Notes: generated by a model not told the origin, from the letters alone. Shown: positions 1 through 10,812, numbered from the stretch's first letter. The stretch: 64,000 bases of DNA from Papaver somniferum (GCF_003573695.1 NC_039363.1:130307302-130371301), one strand, 5' to 3'. A program made the numbers and translations.

Positions 1-27
1 TTCTCTTTCGCGTTCTGTTTTGTGTAC

Positions 28-670
28 TTCTCATTCGTATTCTGCACGGTTATTTTGTACTTCTCTAGCCCCAGGATGGCGTTCTCTTCTTCGCCTTGAT
101 GAACTCCTACTTGTCTGAGTTTTTGTTTCTCCAGTATGAGTTCGTGCTTCTATATATTCATTTAACCGGTTATTTTCTTCTGTTAACAAGGCGTTTTGTC
201 GTGCCAAGTTTTCTCGTTCTTCTGCTATCTCCGCATATCTTGCTCTGCTTCGTTCGAGTCCTAGCCTCAGTTCTCTTTCAATTCTCCTATCTTGTGCGAG
301 ACATTCTCTTAACTGCTGGATGGCCAAATGGTCCTCATTACTTGGATTTTTGCCTCTATTTTGTGTTGCTTGATTCTCCTCCTCCATTGTTTCGGTTTCA
401 GTTGTGTATACAACACCTTCTTCATAGATGACTCTCTCTCCGTTGTTATTTTATTGTGTTGGATCTTGGGCGACAACATCGTTGTTCTGCTGGCCTGTTT
501 CTATGATGGAGAGTAAGCTGCAATTACGGTTCTGTCGCTCTAAACCTCTTCTTTCTTCAGCAGTTGAAGTTTCAGCTTCATCTCTTATTCCTCTTATGTT
601 TGCCATTCCATTACTTCTCCGTGTAGCGATAACATGTTCTGCTCTTGAGGCGGTTCACACCATTTTGTAG
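28..670 (-). pseudogene. Decayed gag-like ORF of the gypsy-like element
   Basis: On the minus strand a single frame can be followed from about 655 to about 31, broken by a stop near 454-456 and ending at a stop at the left edge. The product is very hydrophilic and helical. Around 385-100 it is a predicted coiled coil rich in Glu, Arg and Gln, then a Ser/Arg-rich tail. This is the composition of the N-terminal part of many plant Ty3/gypsy Gag proteins, and its place directly downstream of LTR and PBS supports gag. No zinc knuckle or protease is visible, as the rest lies outside the window. The identification rests mainly on position. Confidence 0.5.
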
Positions 671-992
671 GTGAGTGAACTTTGATTTGGTTTTTGATTA
701 TTGAGAAAGAATCTTAAGAAAGAAATATGGACGGAGTATTGCTCGGTTCTTTGAAGAATAGAAGGTTTTTTCGACGTACATTTTCCAAATAAAACAGTGG
801 TGATGCTTTACCAAAACTTTATAATGGTCCGGAAGAAATGGAAGTAACGTAGAGCTATGATGATGATAATAACAATGGTGGCTTCAAATACTAATCATCA
901 GGTTTTCATAATGAACAGGGGATGATGGTAAACAATAAACAAACTTCGAAGGATGATGTTTTCTAGCTGGCAACTAGCAGGTGAGGATAAAT

Positions 993-1012
993 CCTCCCTG
1001 TTTCTAGCGCCA
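993..1012 (-). other. Primer-binding site of the gypsy-like element
   Basis: On the minus strand this reads TGGCGCTAGAAACAGGGAGG, 3 nt after the LTR end. TGGCGC at this position is typical of plant Ty3/gypsy elements. The priming tRNA was not identified. Confidence 0.6.
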
Positions 1013-1015
1013 AAA

Positions 1016-1390
1016 TGTAGTTGCGGAAAATACCACAACTACATCCGTTGTAATGATAATAACACAAAGATTAAGTCATATGTATCAACTCAAACATTAA
1101 TGATATTATTCACTACTTTGACGCTACTATGATCTTCACAAACACTTTGTATTAAATATATGGGGTTCTTACAATAATCACAAGATGAACTCGTATATAA
1201 CAATGGAGAAATATGAGATGAATGAGAAGTTTTAATAGTTTCTCTTAGTTCTCAAGATGATTTCCTTAGTACATATCTCCCAACGGATCTCTCTCACTCT
1301 CTCTATCATTTCTTACCCCTTATATAGGCAAATATATCAGTAGAAGAAAACTATGGTTCAGATGCAAAATCTCTGTTGACTAATCTTATT
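1016..1390 (-). repeat. 5' LTR of the left-edge gypsy-like element
   Basis: The inner end is fixed by the PBS at 1012-993. On the plus strand the LTR begins TGTAGTTG and the same 8 bases recur inverted as CAACTACA ending at 1043, so the LTR terminus can fold into a hairpin. A minus-strand TATA box (TATATAAGG, near 1317-1326) lies in the LTR, as expected for an LTR promoter driving transcription towards position 1. The outer end is uncertain. Confidence 0.6.
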
Positions 1391-1629
1391 TCAGTTTGTC
1401 TTATTCTCCAGGCTTTGGGAAGATGTCGATGTCCTTCGCACCTATGTCTTTCGCACAGCTCCTTTTGAACCGATTTTCGTTCTGTCTTCATCGTGTAATT
1501 GCTTCCTCGCACTCTTTCTTAATTGTTGTGTTTCTATTCTTCGCCTTGATCTTTGATTATCGTAATAGCTTCATATTTGGGGTTGTTTTATCTGGGGCGG
1601 AGTTAAGTTATGTCTTGTGTGACATTTCA

Positions 1630-2695
1630 CACCTACAAACGAGATTCACTATCTTGGAAGATGTTCACATTGTTACTATGTTTTCTACTCTAAATCAAGG
1701 TAGTTTTGAAGATAAGAATGAGTTTTATAAAGCCCTTTTTTTTGAAAAATTTGTAGAAGCTTGTGGTGGGAATCCATATAAGCGTACTATAAAAAGTATT
1801 CGTAATATATAGGTTTAGCATAATCAAATCGGAGATAGATAAATTTTTTGAATGTGTTGCAAGAGTTAATGCAACTAATCCGGTCTTGGACTCTAATAAC
1901 CGGGTATGTTATCTAAGTAGGTTCATTATAGTGTTGTATATTTTGTTTGTAATAATTAAATTTATGTATATCTTATTATGGTAGAATATAATGGCGAGAA
2001 CCGATTATATGGAAATACACACAAAAAAAAATTTCTCGCGATGTTGAGTTTGAGATACTTAAAGATGTTGGAATGTAGAAGACGATGAAGATGAAGATAT
2101 GGATCAAGATTCATATCCTCTATCATCTCAATATCCTGGAAATATCTCAAATAGGTTTTCTACTCAAACCCCATCTTCTCAGAATCCATCTTCAATCCAA
2201 TTTGTCGAAACTCCATTTGCAAATTAATTTCCAAATGATTTTAATGTCCCTTGCGGTATCCCTTTTCCACAAGGATATACTCCTAGTACGAACCCAACTA
2301 AAACACATGGATCGTCGTTTGGTGGACTAAAAATGATAACACTAGAATTGATAAGTGCAAGTCAAGAGCTGCGAAGAAGACCACAGACAGTAAAAAGGTC
2401 TTTGGACCAAGCGCACCCGCTACACCCTTATCGCAAGATTCCCAAATGAGCAATGCAGGCACTAAACTTTTTGATTATCTAAAAGAATCCCGAGTGAAAA
2501 TCTCACATCGTCAGCAAAAACAAAACGAAATTATGGAAAGGTAGCTAGCAACAACACAACAACAAATTGAACATAACTGAGAGAGAGATGAAAGGGAAAT
2601 AATGCAAATAGATCTCGATACGTTGTCTCCAAATGCGACAATATACTTTGCATTAAAAAAGAAAGCCATCTTGGCTAAGCAATTGGAGAGGTAAG
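1630..2695 (+). pseudogene. Decayed trihelix/NAM-associated gene, PIF/Harbinger ORF1-like
   Basis: Fragments in more than one frame spell a recognisable family. Near 1645-1830 there is a Myb/SANT-like block: an FTxxED start, an NEFY...FFE segment, then YKRT followed by helix residues, continuing to VARVNATNPV near 1860-1895. From 2390 to 2690 there is a Gln/Glu-rich, basic region ending with the pattern IMQIDLDTLSP and AKQLER, as in the C-terminal region annotated 'No apical meristem-associated'. Such proteins are common in plants as ORF1 of PIF/Harbinger transposons or as domesticated relatives. Stops near 1810, 2225, 2541 and 2578 and frame changes show it is dead. No transposase ORF is visible nearby. 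Terminal repeats were not found. Confidence 0.5.
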
Positions 2696-3244
2696 AACAT
2701 ATATAATCAGTTCCATTTTTAATTAAAAGTTTGTTAGTTTTAAGTTTTTGAGGTTAGATTTTTATCTTAAATAACTTAGTTTCATTATTTTTTTATTTAA
2801 GTATGTCGTGTTTTAGTTACAATAATGTAATTACCTTTTCCTAAGAAGCATCAATTTATATATTTCTTGTTCCGATAATTTGAATTCTATTTTGAACTCC
2901 CATCGGCTACTTTCAATGAGTATTATAAATTCTGATAAGCTTCGTCCCTCAGCACAAACAATCCTAAAGAGGACACTTATTAAAAACTAATATCCTTTGA
3001 ATCTCCTATAAAAAACAAAATTGTGAAGATAACATAGTCATGGATGGGTAAACTGTAGAAGAAGATCTTACAATAACCGGAGCATTTGTAAGTGTTGTCA
3101 CTCTGCCTCTTGAAGATGTTCAAGAACTCTCTCCCCATGATAAATGGACGCTGGCGTTCGATGCCTTTGTACAAGCATTTGGAAACATTTATCCACAGTT
3201 TGTAAAGATTGCATTTCTTAATATAATGATGTATTTGTTCATGA
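2696..3244. other. AT-rich spacer
   Basis: No gene, RNA or structured repeat was recognised. Short ORFs here have no coding character. Confidence 0.4.
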
Positions 3245-4183
3245 GTACGAAATCATACTAAATCGATTTTAGAACTTAACCACCTAAGTTTGCAAACGGG
3301 TAGGCAAACTTAAGTTACGGACTTTGGTCTTGTACGACAGTTCGCAAACGGGTACACATACTATCGTTCCGGACCGAACTCAGGTGAAACCGTTCGCAAA
3401 CGGGTATGCAAACTTGGTTTCCAGACTTTAACAGTTAAAACCGTCCGCATACCGGTACGCAAACTTGGTTCCCGGACCTGAATCATACTACAACAGTTTG
3501 CATATTGGTATGCATACTGTGCTATATCCAGACAATGGTTAATTGTTCTAAACTCCCATTTCAATCATTGAAACATCCTTAGAAGACGACAATAGTTGTC
3601 TCAAACAAACTATCAGCTTATAAGTAATTTTCAAGTGATCAAATCATCAATACGAAACATTCCGAGTCTACATCAAATAACTGTCTCACACAAATCATGT
3701 AAGATGTTTCAAGGCAATTTTCACATGATCATCTTTTGACTCATTATTTAATTTCCAACTAAACTCGTCAAGAATAATGATGAACGTAGTAAAAGAAAAA
3801 TCTCTCCAACACATATTTCGCGAAATATATAAGAGAGATAAACTCAACTGAAAATATCAAATGTGTATAATATAAAATTCTATATAGATATACGACTTAG
3901 TCTCAATAGGAGATAGAATAGAATAGACTTATGAATGATAGATAAGTTTTAGTCTCCACATACCTTTTGTTGATGAAGTTCCTCCAATCTCTCCTCAGTA
4001 GATTTTCGTCTTCAATCGATGAACGTCGTGAAGTCTAAAGCTCAACTACACATTATATCATAATCTGAGACACAATTATAAGTAGACTAGAAACCAAGAC
4101 TTATAGTTTTGATCACCTAAACTTGACAAACAAGCTTGAGATAGCAACGCTTGCGAGTTTGACCGAGCAGTGCTCTAATAACA
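3245..4183 (-). repeat. Truncated LTR copy, same family as the element at 56,052
   Basis: The minus strand starts TGTTATTAGAGC at 4183 and follows, with many substitutions, the LTR that begins at 56052: the 'TGCTCGGTC' start, the 'GTTGCTATCTCAAG' block, 'ATCAAAACTATAAGTCTTG' and the 'AAAGGTATGTGGAGAC' block. Between 3525 and 3285 it carries degenerate forms of the palindromic array seen at 56,757-56,980 (units such as CGCAAACGGGTATGCAAAC). The inner end near 3245 is approximate. No internal retroelement sequence follows. Confidence 0.7.
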
Positions 4184-4645
4184 TCAATGACACATATCAC
4201 TGTTTCAAGCTATTTTCAAACGATTAAATATTGAATCATGATTAGGTTATAAACAATAAACTTTTCTAAACCAAATTCATCAAGTATGAAAAATGTTCTT
4301 AAGCTTAAGTCATATTTCGAGAAGATATTCAAATAAACTTGACTCAAAATTTCTATTATGCATGTACTGTCTAATTTAGTCATGCGACAATGTCTCAAAG
4401 ATAGAAAGGTGAAAACATGAGATATAGGTGGTTATGTCTTCATTAATCTTTTTATGTTGAAGTTCTTTAAAGATCATGTTGATCTTCGCCTTCAAACGGT
4501 AGAACGCAGTGAAATATGAATCTCAACTACACACTTCTATCCTAATCCGAGACTTGACTAAATGTAGACTAGAAATCAAGATATATTTTTGACAACAATC
4601 TTGAGATAGCAACACTTGTGAGTTCGACCGAGCAATGCTCTAACA
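4184..4645 (-). repeat. Second truncated LTR copy of the same family
   Basis: The minus strand starts TGTTAGAGCATTGCTCGG at 4645 and repeats the same LTR start and following blocks, with internal deletions, up to the start of the neighbouring copy at 4183. The two copies lie head to tail in the same orientation. Either one LTR inserted into another or the locus was rearranged after insertion. Confidence 0.65.
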
Positions 4646-5318
4646 ATCTAGTAGTTTAATAGCTTTAGATGGTTTAGGAAATGACAGATAATACTGTTCA
4701 ACATCAACCTAATTATATTACATGTGGGACTCCTAGATAATTTTATTTTAATTTAAAACTTTAATTATGCTTGATTCTTGAGAAAGTTGCTTTCATTTTT
4801 GGAGGCAACTTGAGCCAGTTGATTCAAGATTCGAGGCAACTTGAGCTAGTTGGCTCCAGTTTGTAAGAAGCGTGTGAAATTATTTTTATAGATATATCTT
4901 AAAGTAGTTAACGAATTTGTGGTGCAATGGTATTCCATATTTTTTCTTTTGATGGGATTTCGATGAGGGATGTATTTTTAGCATCGGATATGCAAGGTTT
5001 GATGGTGTTTGATGGATCAATGTCATAGGTGTTGATTTGTGATGTGCAGAAGAAAGTTAATTTGATCATATAAGAAAGTCAGAGTCCAGATGATTCCCTA
5101 AGAGAGCTTATAGCATTGATTCTTTTTCTATTAGACGTTGGGGGATAAAAGTATTTTGTATTCTGATCATATACTTAAAAAATTTATCTCTAGAAAGTTG
5201 ATGGTAGAATTCATATTTAATCTCGTACGATTTTTCTAGTTCCACTTGAGATTTTTTAATTTCTTTATGTTATATTGGAAATATTTCCGGATCTATGGAT
5301 GCTCTCTATTTTTTTATC
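4646..5318. other. Non-coding spacer with a short direct repeat
   Basis: No gene was recognised. A 20-base unit, GAGGCAACTTGAGC(C/T)AGTTG, occurs twice, at about 4802 and 4833 (period 31). Nothing else stands out. Confidence 0.4.
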
Positions 5319-5321
5319 TAA

Positions 5322-6023
5322 GAGCGTCCACAATGGTTTGAGTAAATGATGGAGTAAAACCAAATTTGGTCGAAATTTCGATCACAGTGGGCAGGAGTAA
5401 AACTAAATTTGGTCCGATTTTTCAGGATTTCAGAGTAAATTTGGGTGAGAAACTAGAGTAAAACTAAATTTAGTCGGGCGGAAAATAAAAGTGCGTCTCG
5501 TATCAGACGGAAATTGTATCTACGTTTGAAGCAGGGCGTAAATATTTATTCCGTTCCATGGTCAGGCATAAAAGGAATGCTCACCCCAGACGCGCATACC
5601 TTAAAGATCCTCCCTATTGGGCACACATAGAATCTCCGCTCCACATGGGACGAATGATTTATTTAACACCCCACACATGTATCAACTATCACTTAGGCGG
5701 ACATAAATGCTACGCCCCATCAGGCGTTGATAGAAAAGTTACGCCTGTTCTTCGCGCGTACCTTTAGGCATCCGCCTTATGGGAAGCGTAAATTACATCT
5801 CCGCCTCACAATAGGCGTTACAATTATGTACGCCCAAATGAAGCGCTAGTGTAGACAACCGGCTGTCTGTCAGACGTATTACAGTCGGTTTTAGGCGCAC
5901 ATTAAAATTACGTTTGACCAAATTTTACTCCAAATCGTAGCGTGCAACCACGAACTAAACCAAATTTTTCTAATTTTTAGTTTAGTTTTAGTCTTTAGTT
6001 TGGTCACATGATTGTGGACGCTC
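5322..6023. mobile_element. 702-bp MITE with 13-bp TIRs and TAA target duplication (PIF/Harbinger type)
   Basis: The element starts GAGCGTCCACAAT (5322-5334) and ends with the exact inverted repeat ATTGTGGACGCTC (6011-6023). TAA flanks both ends (5319-5321 and 6024-6026). A three-base T(A/T)A duplication with short TIRs is the signature of PIF/Harbinger-derived MITEs. The interior has no transposase and is GC-richer than its flanks, with recurrent short motifs such as AGGCGT, TACGCC and GGGCGTAA in both orientations. The short ORF at 5558-5767 is a product of this sequence and shows no protein family. Confidence 0.85.
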
Positions 6024-6026
6024 TAA

Positions 6027-6665
6027 GGACTTAATATTTTTGTGTATGTTGATGAAGACGTATGAATTCCAATGAGCTAGGTAGGATAAAAGTTGTAACT
6101 TCGAGGAAATTTTTTTATTGAAGTAACTATTAGACTGCAATTTCTAAGAAACTGCTACAACAATGGATACAGTAAGTGGGATAGCCAAAATCTAATGCAC
6201 CTGAGGGTTTTTGTATCCTTCGTTTTTTAGGTTAACGTTGGAACAAGGTATGATAGGTGTGTGATTTGAATCTACTCCGGATAAATGAGATACCTTTGTG
6301 TCTCGAAAGTTCTGAGTTCATGGGAAGGGGATCAAGGTCATGTCGATCCTTTCGCATATATTCGCATCTCCTTTTTTGTTGTTGTACAAGTGAATGGAGC
6401 GCCATCATATCTCGCGTCTCGTAGTCTCAGAGAGTCGATTGTCTTTGCATCTCCCCTTCTGTTGTTGGACCAAATGAATGGAGGGCAATCGTATCCTGCA
6501 TCGCGTGTAGTCTCAAAGAGTCAACTGTCTGTACTACAAATGACTTACTAGTTGAGCTTGCTTTATTTCCACTTTGCTTTTCGGACGGATCAAAAATGAC
6601 ATTTAAATCCCCTATTAAAAGCCACAGTTAATTCACTTGTTGCGCTACGTGCAGGGCGCTATGCC
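6027..6665. other. Spacer between MITE and LINE fragment
   Basis: Apart from the 83-bp tandem duplication nothing is recognised in this stretch. Confidence 0.4.
6364..6529 (+). repeat. Two-copy 83-bp imperfect tandem repeat
   Basis: The unit beginning GCATCTCC at 6364 recurs at 6447 with about 80% identity (shared blocks: TGTTGTTG, GAATGGAG, CATCGCG/CTCGCG, GTAGTCTCA, AGAGTC). An open frame runs through both copies but resembles no known protein, so it is treated as non-coding. Confidence 0.6.
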
Positions 6666-6672
6666 TTTTAAC

Positions 6673-7092
6673 CTTTTTTTTTTTGATAAGAAAAATAGAT
6701 TAGATGGGGTTTGGATACATATCATTCTTGAAATAGTTTTCAAGGCCAAAAACCTGTCCCTCGAAAGAGTTTCAAAAAGAAAGTCAGGAGGATAGCCAGA
6801 GTAATTCAAGGTTGTCGTTGCATTTGCCGTGTTAGCTAATGCAGTAGCTGCCTTGTTGGCTTCCTTATAACAGTTAATAACTACTACATTTTTGTTCGAA
6901 TCCTGTAGATCCTCCATACAATTTTTGATTTCTTCTATTCTAGTTAAGGCCGTCCAGTTGATGGTGTTGTAGTCCCCTTTAACTGCCTTAGTAAGTCTGG
7001 CAGTTTTCCCTTCTATCTGCATGTTGATGTAACCAAGCTGTTTTGTCCAACTGAGGGCTTCTGGCATTGCCTGGGACCTGGGTGTCCATCTA
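6673..7092 (-). mobile_element. 5'-truncated LINE (RNase H end and poly(A) tail)
   Basis: The minus-strand frame from 7067 to 6645 encodes the C-terminal part of a reverse-transcriptase-associated RNase H domain (RVT_3 type). It shows the EALSW segment, a run of alternating helix residues, then N..A..LA and an F.P..L terminal pattern. It runs into a minus-strand poly(A) at about 6674-6683, as in plant L1 elements. TTTTAAC is present just outside both ends (6666-6672 and 7093-7099), a plausible 7-bp target duplication. The insert would be about 420 bp, a strongly 5'-truncated copy. Confidence 0.65.
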
Positions 7093-7284
7093 TTTTAACT
7101 TAATCGAGTTGAAAAACATCTTTTTAGTAGACATCCAAACACACTCTAAGAGCTCACCGAATGTAAGTAAAACCCCATTTCCCTAATGTTTTCACTTTCC
7201 TGGAAAACCATTTAAATCAAGAGATCCCAAGCCATCGCTTTAAGTTTTTCTGGATTTCTTCCAAACTGATATTAGGTTTCCAAC

Positions 7285-9375
7285 ATGGAAGAACCAAGAG
7301 ATTCACCAATTTGTAATAGTATCGATAGAATTAGCAATTTGCCAGAAAACCTAATTCACCATATCTTGTCTTTCATGGACATGATACATGTAGTTTATAC
7401 TTGTGTCTTGTCAAAGAGATGGAAAAATCTTTGGGCTATTACCCCAATTCTCAACTTGTTTTCACTTGCTATCAGCAACAACAACCAGAACTCCGGAGTA
7501 CCATTTCAAAAATTCATCAAATTTGTAGACCAAGTTTTTATTCTCCGTGACAACTCAAACATTCAAAGTGTTAATTTTGTTTGTGGCAAACAAAGGAACT
7601 TTGTCATTGATATATCGGTAATATTCAAGAACTTTATCTCGATATCGCTGCTGTGAAAATATCCAGGTTTCCTCAATGTCTTTTTACTTGCACTTGATTG
7701 ATTAAGTTGGAGTTGAAACTCGGTGATAACTCAAGTACTATTGTTCTACCCAGTTCTATGGATTTGTCTAGACTTACTTTTATGAAACTTGATTCACTTC
7801 CATCTGATGTTAACTTGACTAATAGGCTCTTCTTAAAGTGTCCTGTTCTTGAATCGTTGATTATTGAAGGTCGTCTTGGTCATATGGATCTTCAAATTTC
7901 TTCATTAACACTTGAACACTTGACAATAATTGATCTTGTTAGTAAAACCTCAAGTAAAGTCAAGATAGATGCTCCGAATCTCGTATCCTTCAAGTGCAGA
8001 GAATTTATATCGAAATGCTACGTGCTAGAAAACTTTGCTTCTCTAGTTACTGCTGATATATACATGAAAGCTACGAAAGATGAAGCTGGCAAAATAGAAC
8101 ACTATAAAAAAAATCATTGGTTGTTCCTGACTGCACTTTCTAATGCAAAAGAAATAAGATTATCAGAGTGGTTCTTGCATTTAGTACGTATATATGATAG
8201 CTTCCTTTTATTTTGGGTAAATTGATTATCTTTGTAGTTGCTTATTAGTCATTCCTTTTCATATTTCTTTGCTTTTTATGTCTTTAGACCAGAATGATTA
8301 GAAAACCAATGTTGGGATTAGGCGCATGGGACTCAGCTTAATATATCCTAGTTAACCCATGATCAGGTGGTCTGTTGATAAGCTAAGTGGTTAATGATTT
8401 GGATAAGAACATGTTACTAGTATCTTATGTAAGAAATTGGAATGCACAGTTTACAGTTTGGTGTAAGGCATAGTCATCAGGGACTTGTACGCAGAATTCA
8501 CAATCAATATGTAAACCTGTTCCCATTGGCCCTTAACATTTTCAGCAGCCTTAAGATGTGAAAAATTGGCAATCCAGACACCAGCTCGAGAAACGTTATT
8601 GGTTTTAGAATTACTTTGAGTTAGGAAACTTTTGTTATTACCAATTAGGTAACACTTTCTAACTTTTTTCTATTGTTTGTGTTTTTAGTGGGCCAAGGGT
8701 TTCTTAGCTGCTTTTGGCAAAAATTCCCTTCAGTTTTCTAATCTGCGACTCGTCAAGCTGGAATCTTACTTGCCAAAACACATCATCCGAGCACTAGGAT
8801 GGTTGCGCTGTATTTCTCCTAATGTTGAAAGTCTTTCAATAGTGAATCTAGGGGTAATAATCTAACTCATTTCATAAGTTTACTTTGATTATGTGCATGC
8901 CGAAGAGAAATGAAACGTCTACATTGTATCAGAAGTCCGTTTGAGAGACTCCTATATCCATTTACCATTTTGCACCAAGTTATTTAGCGTCAGCCATCAA
9001 GCAACTTATATTTCCGTTTTTCCGTTCCGTTGACAGATGGTTAAGTAGTACTGATGAAGCCTATCAGGGGAAATATTTTAACCACCATTTCCTTGTCATT
9101 TGTTATAGATGCCAAGTTCGGATATACCAGACAGTGAAGACTATTTTGCTGGAGTACCGTTGGATCATCTTAGGTCTGTTGAAATTCGAGGTCTTCTAGG
9201 ACACTTTAATGAGCTCAAACTTGTGGAGATTATTTTCAAGAAGGCTGTGGTCTTGGAGAAAATGCTTCTTTTTAGTTGTAAGAAATCCACAACGGAGAAG
9301 TGCCTACTTACATTTGGTGAGAAGCTACTAACACTTCCAAGGGCGTCTTCAAATATCACAACCTTTTTTATCTAA
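7285..9375 (+). pseudogene. F-box/LRR (FBD-type) gene, frame-broken
   Basis: Exons are 7285-8183, 8689-8853 and 9109-9375; both introns have GT-AG ends and phase 0. The start ATG opens a protein with an F-box at residues about 16-50 (LPENLIHHILSFM...CVLSKRWKNLW), which in the family binds SKP1 in SCF ubiquitin ligases. Degenerate plant-type leucine-rich repeats follow (LFLKCPVLESLII, LTLEHLTI, APNLVSFKC, FSNLRLVKLES, FNELKLVEIIF). Two lesions break the frame. A frameshift near 7615-7625 separates the F-box part from NIQELYLDI..., and a TGA at 7695-7697 interrupts that second frame just before the LRR part. The C-terminal FBD domain is missing; the frame ends at 9373-9375. Clear family, probably not functional. 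Confidence 0.8.
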
Positions 9376-9689
9376 TCAGTAGGAGGTAATGACTTGATTT
9401 TTTTGTTTTATATTTAACAATTTATTTTAAGAAAATTCATTTTTGATTCAGAGCTTTAGACACAATTTTATATATATATTAAGGCTCAACCACTGGCATT
9501 ATTCAGTCCGAACTCTTTTTATGTGTCCTCTACATCCAACGGTTTATTTCGAATAGCATACCCCAGAACAAGTTGCTATCTCTAATCTATAGCAAGACAT
9601 TATCAGTATTGGCATCCGGATATACAATCAAATATGCAGGAATCTTGTAACAGTTCAATTCAAAATGCCCACTTTGGATTGCTCCTACT
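9376..9689. other. Spacer after the F-box pseudogene
   Basis: AT-rich sequence (for example TATATATATT near 9470) with nothing recognised. Confidence 0.35.
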
Positions 9690-10057
9690 GTAAACACTAT
9701 AAGATAAATCGTGACGCCTCTTGGATTTCAAAAAACACTAATGCTTGGTTTTCTTCTTCGAAATTGGACAGGTACTTTTAAAGGAATTCATCAGCAGAAG
9801 AAGCAGAGGCAGTAACCTTGCTGCGGGCAGTGAAATGGGCCAAAGAAAAAGATATCAGGAATCTGGAATCTGGTCACTGAAGGTGATTGTCAGTCAGCTG
9901 TAAACTACTTACAAGGCAAGAAAAACTCAATCAAATGGCAATGCATAGCAATCTTAGATGAAGCAATGAATTTGGCAAAAGAATTGGTCTCTTTTTCTGG
10001 TTTCCAGTTTGCAAACAGAAAAACAAATGGAGCAGCAGCTGACCTTTTTGCAAAATA
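9690..10057 (+). pseudogene. RNase H-like (RVT_3) domain fragment
   Basis: Across two or three frames the plus strand spells the landmarks of the reverse-transcriptase-like RNase H domain found in plant LINEs and in domesticated genes. These are KINRDAS (first catalytic Asp), AEEAEAVTLLRAVKWA (catalytic Glu helix), EGDCQSAVNYL (catalytic Asp) and an ending FANRKTNGAADLFAK followed by TAA. Frame changes near 9780 and 9860-9880 make it a pseudogene. No reverse transcriptase precedes it and no poly(A) follows, so it is an isolated fragment or was captured next to the F-box gene. Confidence 0.65.
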
Positions 10058-10645
10058 ATGAAGGAAGTTTACTGTTATGACAACCGTAGAAGATGTTGCC
10101 CATGCCTTTTAATTTCTAGCCTAGTTTATGATTCAGTTAAGACTTTTGATGTACATATTCAGAACAACCATGTATTTTCAGTTTCAGAAGATGTTAATCC
10201 CACGGATTCAATCATCCGAAGGACTCGTACAATGAGGGAGATCCCAAATGAGTCAAAAGGTAAATAGCTTCCTGCTTTATATATCGATCTTATTCTCAAG
10301 ATTCTTATTTTTTTGCCCAATTCATCTGTTAGGCGTCTCTTATGTTTTGATACTCCTTGGTGTCAGCATAAGTTTTATTCCGACTCTATTTTTGCTCAGC
10401 ATACTGCGAAAAGATTGTCGGTGTAAGTTTTATTCTAGCTCATTATGCGAATGCAGTGCATAATTAATTTTGTTGGCAAAATTAGCTAGTCATACATTTG
10501 GTCGCATAAGGTAGATCTTCGATTCCTATAATCTTATCAAAGCACATACGATCGAAAAAATGAAAAATAAGCTACGCTTGGCGGGCTGCCAGTTCTCAAA
10601 GTTAGTACACCTCTCTTTGGTTTGACGCCGCGGATGAACAACAAA
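10058..10645. other. Spacer upstream of the tRNA
   Basis: No coding family was recognised. The open frames at 10058-10267 and 10248-10463 have no recognisable motif. Confidence 0.4.
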
Positions 10646-10717
10646 GTCGTTGTAGCATAGTGGTGAGTATTCCCGCCTGTCACACTGGTGACCCGGGTTC
10701 GACCCCCGGCAGTGGCG
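10646..10717 (+). tRNA. tRNA-Asp (GTC), degenerate or pseudogene
   Basis: A 72-nt cloverleaf-like sequence with A box (TAGCATAGTGGTGAGT) and B box (GGGTTCGACCC) intact and the anticodon loop CTGTCAC reading GTC for Asp. The T arm CCGGG/CCCGG is perfect. The anticodon stem CCCGC versus ACTGG has two mismatches, and the 3' acceptor strand CAGTGGC gives several G-T pairs where the usual plant tRNA-Asp has Watson-Crick pairs. With the mispaired stem this copy may be transcribed but is doubtful as a working tRNA. Confidence 0.75.
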
Positions 10718-10720
10718 TTA

Positions 10721-10729
10721 TTTTTTTTT
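10721..10729 (+). terminator. Pol III T-run terminator
   Basis: Nine consecutive T residues start 4 nt after the tRNA 3' end, as expected for RNA polymerase III termination. Confidence 0.7.
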
Positions 10730-10812
10730 CCCCTACATCGACTCTTTTTTCCCAATTGCCAATACTCTCCGAAGGGGTGAGTGATCTTAGAAAGTTCCTC
10801 CCTACTCTACTC

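Larger units (their letters stand above)
1..1400 (-). mobile_element. 5' end of a Ty3/gypsy-like LTR retrotransposon, running off the left edge
   Basis: Read on the minus strand the order is LTR (about 1400 to 1016), primer-binding site (1012-993), a leader of about 350 bp, then a gag-like reading frame reaching the window edge. The LTR/PBS junction is clear: the LTR ends ...CAACTACA and is followed within 3 nt by TGGCGC, the usual start of plant Ty3/gypsy primer sites. The outer LTR boundary was not located, so 1400 is approximate. The gag frame carries stop codons, so the copy is decayed. Lineage (Tat/Athila-like or other) is not resolvable because no pol is in the window. Confidence 0.65.

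Noticed and set aside
96..670. Plus-strand open frames at the left edge
   Set aside because: They are antisense to the gag-like frame, very hydrophobic and Leu/Phe-rich, typical of shadows.
1396..1629. Upstream part of the open frame 1396-1812 as an N-terminal domain
   Set aside because: Hydrophobic, low-complexity and directly adjacent to the presumed LTR end; only the part after about 1630 resembles a protein family.
5558..5767. Small ORF inside the MITE
   Set aside because: No family features; explained by the high GC content of the MITE interior.
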